From Ceriagrion tenellum (Eukaryota; Arthropoda; Insecta; Odonata; Coenagrionidae): a stretch of 64,000 nt of DNA. A model generated the notes under the pieces. It had not been told where the DNA came from. It searched no databases and saw nothing but the letters and a program-made list of their open reading frames with translations. Below are positions 57,653 to 64,000 of the stretch, one piece after another. The translations under genes were made by a program, and so were the position numbers. Positions within the stretch are counted from its first letter, which is position 1, and each line of letters begins with the position of its first letter. Location: assembly GCA_963169105.1 (NCBI GenBank), contig OY720638.1:11270749-11334748 (forward strand), read 5' to 3'.

Positions 57653-60600
57653 CTGAGGATGGGGGCAAACACATAATGAGCGTCGTATATTTCAAAATTT
57701 ATTTTAAAAAGAGTGTCCATGTACTGGTATATGGCCAACTCTTAATGCACCCATAAATATGCCAAAACATTAATAGTTTATCAAAATCAGTAAAAACACA
57801 ACACATTGACAAATCTATCGATTAATAAAAACAGCGAAAAACTTTCATGATAAAATAAATCAATCATGCACGATAAATGCTTTTTTGTATGAATCTCGGT
57901 TATTAGGATTTTATCTACTTAAACAGTACTTTAACTCTGGGATCCCATGGAGAACCATGAGAGCCAAAAAAACTCTTAGCTGGTCAATTGTCTTATCCGT
58001 TTTTTTTTATTGTGCAAACGTTCTGTAGCGTTATTTTAACTCAATTTTGAGTAAAAATTGAGATTATTATTGTTTCTCCTTATTCTTGGTATGCTTTTAG
58101 CGAGAAATAGTTAGTGCACTGTTAAAAGAATGGAAAAAGACAATGTCAAATTATTAAAAAACTTCAACCATTTGCAGATATCACAAAAATTTTTACATTA
58201 GTTTAAGCATACAAATTTTGTCATTTTTCACAATAGGCATTCACTCTTATTACTGTCAAAACATGCTTTTCAATATTTTTTCTCTTTTCAGCTACCTAAT
58301 GGCCAATATTTTTACATCTACGGGTTTTTAGCGATGAATGTTTCCTGACAGTGTTGGAGGTCTACTAGGTGTGGTGTGCGCTTCCGAAATATTCAAAATC
58401 ATATGTGTGAATAATACCCGCGATATATATTTTATTTGATGCTAAAAATATTTAGCATTTCTAATTTAATATAACGGACACCATAGCCATGTTGAAGACA
58501 AAACTCTCATTCGCTATGCTCAACATATCGCATTTCATTTTTAAAATTGTACCTGAATATCTCCGACTTGTCAACAGAATAACCACAACAAACGAGGCTT
58601 GGATCCAAATATTTTTGCTAACTTTTGCTATTAAGGAGATAAAGAGATTCCCAAGTATTGAGCGATATTTTGAAATCAGGTTAATCTTTCATTTAATATT
58701 TCGCGAAGTACCTTCTATCGCCAAGTTTATTATTTTGTTCACCAAGATACTGCAATTCATTCTTAAAATTACAGATTGCGGCGTCATAGAATCCAGGACT
58801 TTATTTCCTATATAAACGGGCTTAAGAGTGACCATATAGTAAATGGACTCCAGAGCTTTGATATACCGCTTATTTTACTTTACTAAGTGATTAGAAGGGG
58901 AATAGTTACTATCAAAGTCTTGAAGTAAAAGAGGTGAACCTTCTGAGTCTCCCGCCAACCATCAGTAAGCGTAGAAGCTCTGCTCGATTTATCTATGAGA
59001 GGGTTAATTGTTTGCAACACAATATTTCGCGTTGCATCAATACACACAGACAAGATGTGCGTGCATATTCCGTTTGCAATGGGTAGCATTGCTGGAAACG
59101 ATGTAGGTCTAATGCTCGATTTGAGACCTCCTCGAATTTTCCTCGAGTCTCAAAATGACTGCTGCCAACAGATGAACGTAAAACGCATCGAAATTTCAGC
59201 GATAAAAAGAATAGAGTCACTTTCCCGGGGAAAAGGGGCTCAACGACTATGAAAGTAAGCTTTTTTGAGGTTTCGGATTCACTACACCAGATATTATCAA
59301 TTTTTTCATGCCTTATACTAATTAACTCATCGAAATTTCAGCGATAAAAAGAATAGAGTCACTTTCCCGGGGAAAAGGGGCTCAACGACTATGAAAGTAA
59401 GCTTTTTTGAGGTTTCGGATTCACTACACCAGATATTATCAATTTTTTCATGCCTTATACTAATTAACTCATTATCTACCAATAAGTCGATCGGATCTGC
59501 TGCGGCTCTGTCGTCAAGCTTTTGTCAGAGATGAGGTTGGACAATATAAGTCCATTCCATACCAGACCGTAGAAAAAATTATACCAGTACTCTCTAAAAT
59601 CAGTCAAAAATTAGTCTTTGGCATAGGTATTGATTTTTTTAGTGGTGTTATACCAATTTTTTGCTAGAGTAGAGGCTCGATAAAGTGGAGTCCATCCCAA
59701 ATGAGCAACATAATTGCTTCTTTTATAAGCCCTTTTGTACATGAACACGGAGTCAGATTTACAAATATACAAACCTTTATGCTTAACTTAACATTTCATT
59801 AAATGAATTCGATTACCAAACAGCAAAAATTGTGCTACTGGTAAAATTTTAGTATCAAAATACGTGACACTGTCATTCATTACATTTCTAAATACATACA
59901 TTGAATTGATAAATTTATAAGGGTCTACTGGCCTGCCCCAAAGAAAGTAGACATTAGCTTATGTATTCGGATACCACATTTAACATCAATTGAAATTTTG
60001 AACGCAAGAACGTATCTAAAATTTATTTAAAACCTCAGACGCAATACTGGATTGGGTGAAAATAAATGGTTTTACAACACCAGCGTAATTATCAAAATGG
60101 GCCAACTGATCCACCCTGGGATTTCTAGTGTCATACATCATTTGTAGAAGCTGACACAGGGCTGTTACGTTCATTGACAAATACCTTTACAGAATCGTGC
60201 TTTGTTAAATCATAAAATAAACCTTTAACACATTATTCTCCCAACTGAAAACAAGTCGCACAATATCTGTGTTAATTCCTATGGTGAACTCCTCACCCAA
60301 TTGAGAGCCTTTGGTTTTTAATAGCCATTGCGCAGGATAAGGGTGAAATATAAAATGGCCCTACGCCAGCGCACTGATATCCACTAATCTTTGCGTGTTT
60401 CGGTGGGCCCACAAGTACACAAAGGTCACCAGTGAGACGTATTTTCACTTCCTACAAGGTTTTGTATCACTCACTCCTCTTCTAAAAACGCAAATCATAT
60501 TAATGAAGCTTTCGGGCGTCGTCATCGTAAAAAATCTATCCCTTGGTGCACGTGCTTTACAGTGGCTAATATTTAACGTAAAAGTATGTGTTTATGACAG

Positions 60601-61827
60601 TTCATTCTGTTTCGTATCTTAAATTTTTCAAAAGTTAAAAAATAATACTTACTCTCTTATTTACACTCGACTATTTCTAGTTCGGAATAGACATTTCCGT
60701 TCAGATAAAGCTAGATGCTAGCAACTTGCATGATGGAAAGAAAACATAATCAGAATATTACTCTCACCCATCATTACGGTTCATCGGTTACGGTTACATT
60801 TGGTTATTTTCTTTCCTTATGTCTCCACGTTATATGTGCCCGATTAATCGTTGAATAACATTATTTATTCAAAGCTTTTACAGTCATACACATCCCTGAA
60901 ACTACTAGGTGTCCAATTTTGATGATGAAAAAAAGTGTACAGAACAATCACCAAATATTTGTTCTCATTTAATCGTACTCATTAAAATGGGCGTCTGTTG
61001 CATTGACAAAAATACGGAGGCTAAGGAAAATAGTAGCCATATTGTTTGTTCTCTTATCGAGACATCCACATTCCGATGCGTGCTGGCGTTGAAGCCAATC
61101 GAGACTATGCAGCAAAGTTCTTCCCAAAAACTTGTGTCTGCCACATTGCTAAATATCTAAGTTAATTGTGGTAACTGAAGGAGAGTTGGCAATATGTGCA
61201 TCAGATAATGACAATTAAGCCGATATGTATTACAATAAAGTTTAGCTTTTCAATGGAATATCGCCAATAAATTGTTTTATTTATCATGTAATCCATACTT
61301 TACATCTCACTGTCGGAGTAAAATAACAGATATTTGATTCACAAAATAAAAATTAGATGTTCTAAATCATGAATATACACTATTCAAACTCCAGTTATCA
61401 CCGCATTTAAGGGAAAAAATTTGACTCCAATTATTCTTGCTATTCTGGAGTTGGTAAGTATAAAAGAAAGGATAATAAAAGTTACATTTTATCAGCATCT
61501 TTTCAATTTTAACAACCCAACACCGAATTCTCCAAAATTCAGCGCATTACTCCAAATTCAAGCTCATGTTTATCCAAGAAAAGGTGATTTTATAGAATTT
61601 CGATATAAATTATATTATTATATATTACTATAAGTATTTTAGTTTATTACTAACTATATTATTATTACATATTATTATTAGTATGAGAAGTATTAAATAT
61701 CTTACAAACGGTCTCGAAACGGGAGGAATTAAAGTAAGATGGAAAAAATAGGTAGGGCAAGGTTACATTTACTTAGTAATTGTTGACACCAATAATAACT
61801 ACTTATGAATGCAAGTTAATTACGCAC
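57653..61827 (-). other. GPCR intron (4.2 kb)
   Basis: Phase 0 intron (donor TGG|GTGCGT, acceptor CTCAG). It contains a perfect tandem duplication at 59186-59469. Otherwise it is AT-rich with no recognised element. Confidence 0.8.
59186..59469. repeat. Perfect 142-bp tandem duplication
   Basis: Two identical 142-bp units (59186-59327 and 59328-59469), starting CATCGAAATTTCAGCG. The next base triplet after the second unit is again CAT. No differences between units were seen. Confidence 0.95.
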
Positions 61828-61945
61828 CCAATTAACCCATGGATGTGAAAACATCGAAAGAGAGTAGATGCAGGTAGATACAGCCAATAGAAGATCACTA
61901 AAAGCCAGGGAAACAACACAGCATTTATAAAATAGGCGGTGTTTC
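61828..61945 (-). CDS. Class A GPCR exon: TM2 and extracellular loop 1
   Basis: 118-bp exon: acceptor TTTACAG, starts with the last base of a codon, ends in phase 0 at NW|GTGCGT. It encodes KHRLFYKCCVVSLAFSDLLL, AVSTCIYSL and SHPWVNW: TM2 with the conserved SLAFSD (Asp2.50) and the loop Trp before TM3. It joins in phase to the exon at 57463. TM1 and the start codon must lie upstream on the minus strand; I did not find them in the remaining 2 kb of the window. Confidence 0.85.
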
Positions 61946-63059
61946 CTGTAAACACAAAAGACACACACGTAAAATAAGTATCCAGTTTCTTTGAGTTCAG
62001 TATCCTTACATAAAATATAGAGTAAACGTATAATAAATAAAGAACTACTAATTATAATTCGCAGAGCAAGATAATTAGGGTGCTCAGATATTCTTCCAGG
62101 ACACTCCCTGGAACCATTCTTAAAATAACAATTTTTTAAGAATGGATTTGAAAACGAATGAAAGCCAATATTGACTTGGCTCACAAAGCTAAAATTTTTG
62201 TCGTAACAAATTTGATTTTTCTAATAAAATCCCTGAAAGTACACACTCGTAATTCAAAAACCAATAAGTCCAAACCCACCATCTCTTCAAACTTACGTTT
62301 TCTTCCATCAATTCTCACATTCTTCCACAGCCAGAAAGTTCCGATGGAAAACAAATGATGGTTAAGAATAATTTTTTCAGAGTCTTTTCAAACTCAGTCC
62401 CTTTCATTCTATGTCATCCCTCTATCCTATAGTCCCAAAGCCATTCATTATTTTCGATTACTATCAACAAAATTTTGTTTCCTGCAGATATCCAGGACCT
62501 CTCTAGTAACAATTAGTGGTTTTATTTCATCTAAGTCTTCATGTCCATTAATTACTTTTGTGTTACGTGCTTTCTCTTATTTTTAAATTGATTCCATGTA
62601 TTGACCCTTCCATTACCGGTGTCAAAATGTCCTTTTAATATAGAATTCTTCAAATTTATTTGTCTCTTCTTCGAAGGGTTTTCATTGACGGCGATGGATG
62701 ATCACATATTCTTAATGTTTCGTCCCTTGTTGCAACGCCGTGATACCCGAACCGGAATCTTTCCTCGATAAAAGCACAGTTATCTCCTCTTGATTTTGAT
62801 TTAAGAATTTACAAGAAATTTAAAAAAATCATTTGCGCTAAAATTGGGTAAAATATGCATCACACATTGTACTTTTCTCTGTGGCTTGAACTCTGATACC
62901 AATATTGAGCTATTTTCTTGATAATTTTTAATCCGTACTGTTTCCACCTACCAAATACTACCTATTCAATATTTGTACTTCTGATAAGTGTCTCAAGAGG
63001 CTTTTACTATCTCTTCATTCACATTTGTATTTTGGAATAGTTTATTATCTTTCCCCCAA
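61946..63059. other. No gene recognised
   Basis: AT-rich. Expected to be intron upstream of the GPCR TM2 exon. No TM1-coding exon was recognised here. Confidence 0.45.
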
Positions 63060-63215
63060 ATGACATTATCTTTCATCGGACGCTCTCTGAAGAAATATTT
63101 TCCAAAATGAAGAGCACTATATGTTGTACTTTCCACTATTCTTAATACATTAAACTTTACAAACTTTACAACACGTGTTTCGGCCAGTTGTGCCATGGGT
63201 ATCGGTATTGAGGCG
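63060..63215 (-). repeat. PLE-like tail fragment
   Basis: On the minus strand ATGGCACAACTGGCCGAAAC is followed by ACGTGTTGTAAAG and then AATAGTGGAAAGTAC. This parallels the end of the PLE at 33014-33080 (GACGAAAC...TTGTACC...ATTGGTGGAATATTAC). It is joined to a LINE fragment on its 5' side. Confidence 0.4.
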
Positions 63216-63770
63216 GAATAGGGGGGGGAGAGAAAGAGATTTTGGCACTCTTTGGACAAAACCCAAATTTTTTTAAATGAAGAAGTTATATTTAATATAT
63301 GTGGTATAAATGTCATTGATGAGTCGAAAGTAAGGCCTAAATCTTTAATTTTATGTATTTTTTTAATCACGAGGCTTCCACTCTGTATTCAAAGTTAATA
63401 TTATTTTCCTGTCGAGAATATGTTACATGATAAAATTTTTCCCGATTGAGGTACAATTTGTTATCAATGGACCACTTTGTCAGATTATTAATATCTTCTT
63501 GAAGTTTGAAGCAGTCATTGCGTGTTATCACTTTTCTAAAAACCTTCACATCATCTTCATATAAAAGACACAGTGAATTTTGTATGACTGTTGGCAAATC
63601 ATTAACAAAAAGTAAAAACAATAACGGTCCTAAATTTGAACCTTGTGGTACTCCGGACGTCACTAAGTATTCTTCCGATGTGCAACTATTAAAAGCTACG
63701 TATTGCTTTCTACAAGTTAAGTATGAGCGTAACCAGATTAATAAAGAGGTATTAAAAATAATAATAGAGG
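63216..63770 (-). pseudogene. LINE reverse transcriptase fragment
   Basis: Minus-strand text gives NWLRSYLTCRKQYVAF near 63680-63740, motif B TSGVPQGSNLGPLLFLLFVND (63600-63665), LYEDDVKVF at the catalytic position (normally FADD) and YLNREKF. A further frame reads KKIHKIKDLGLTFDSSMTFI (to about 63290). A Jockey/CR1-type RT, decayed, and not the same family as the LINE at 29740. Confidence 0.82.
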
Positions 63771-64000
63771 AGAGGGCAAGAGATATTAATGAAGTCTTCG
63801 AGATGTAGAATTTATATTAGTGCCTAATAAATACTATATTGGAGGAGGTTATAAATTTGGTTTTTAACCACTAAGAATTCCATGCAACCGTGAAGCTTAC
63901 TAACGATATGATGGAAAAGGTAAGAAAGCTGATTACTCGAGGAGATCGTTCTGGTTTTTTAAATGCCAAGTATTTTGATATGAAATTATTAATTAGACTT
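63771..64000. other. Right window edge, unassigned
   Basis: May be the upstream part of the LINE RT, but no clear motif remains. Confidence 0.35.

Noticed and set aside
1..64000. CRISPR arrays, bacterial operons, rRNA genes
   Set aside because: Nothing of the kind seen; introns and retroelements show eukaryotic DNA.

Overview
The window is arthropod-like (probably insect) nuclear DNA: AT-rich, intron-containing and dense with transposable elements. Two host genes are visible. One is a SmydA-type SET/MYND gene on the plus strand (about 42.0-54.3 kb). The other is a class A GPCR on the minus strand (55.1-61.9 kb, 5' end not found). Assignment to arthropods rests on the SmydA-type protein, the GPCR exon pattern and the repeat families (I-like and CR1/Jockey-like LINEs, Penelope-like elements, piggyBac, a Ty3/Gypsy element). 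No species is claimed.

Layout, 1-25 kb. A decayed I-like LINE (minus strand, 1-205 and 3663-about 4956) is split by a compact Gypsy LTR retrotransposon (206-3657) with 211-bp LTRs and the target duplication GATAG. Next come a 3'-truncated-family CR1-like LINE (4957-about 7150, minus), a decayed piggyBac transposase (about 7440-8560, minus), a degenerate 246-bp-period repeat, and a second CR1-like LINE (about 10.83-12.29 kb, minus). A full-length I-like LINE follows (12855-18540, minus). It has both ORFs open and a perfect 15-bp target duplication, and is the youngest-looking element here. Penelope-like (PLE) pieces lie at about 20.9-21.6 kb and, as an inverted duplication, at 23.3-24.9 kb.

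Layout, 25-41 kb. A tRNA-like cloverleaf sits at 25.1 kb. A plus-strand Jockey-like LINE (about 29.74-33.66 kb) is interrupted twice, once by an unclassified repeat (30.37-30.87 kb) and once by a PLE with RT, a GIY-YIG domain and a possible hammerhead-like tail (31.43-33.09 kb). The rest is AT-rich and mostly featureless.

Layout, 41-64 kb. A GC-rich CpG block precedes the SmydA gene. Its 7.4-kb second intron holds a tRNA-like SINE and an RTE-like LINE fragment. The SmydA and GPCR genes converge tail to tail with 818 bp between stop codons. The GPCR intron at 57.7-61.8 kb carries a perfect 142-bp tandem duplication. The right edge holds a LINE RT fragment joined to a PLE-like tail.

The two host genes show no functional link. 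The selfish elements show layered insertions. I found no convincing previously undescribed system. The best leads are the intact LINE with a structured 5' end, the Gypsy derivative that keeps an open integrase ORF after losing RT/RNase H, and the PLE-related inverted repeat and ribozyme-like tails.
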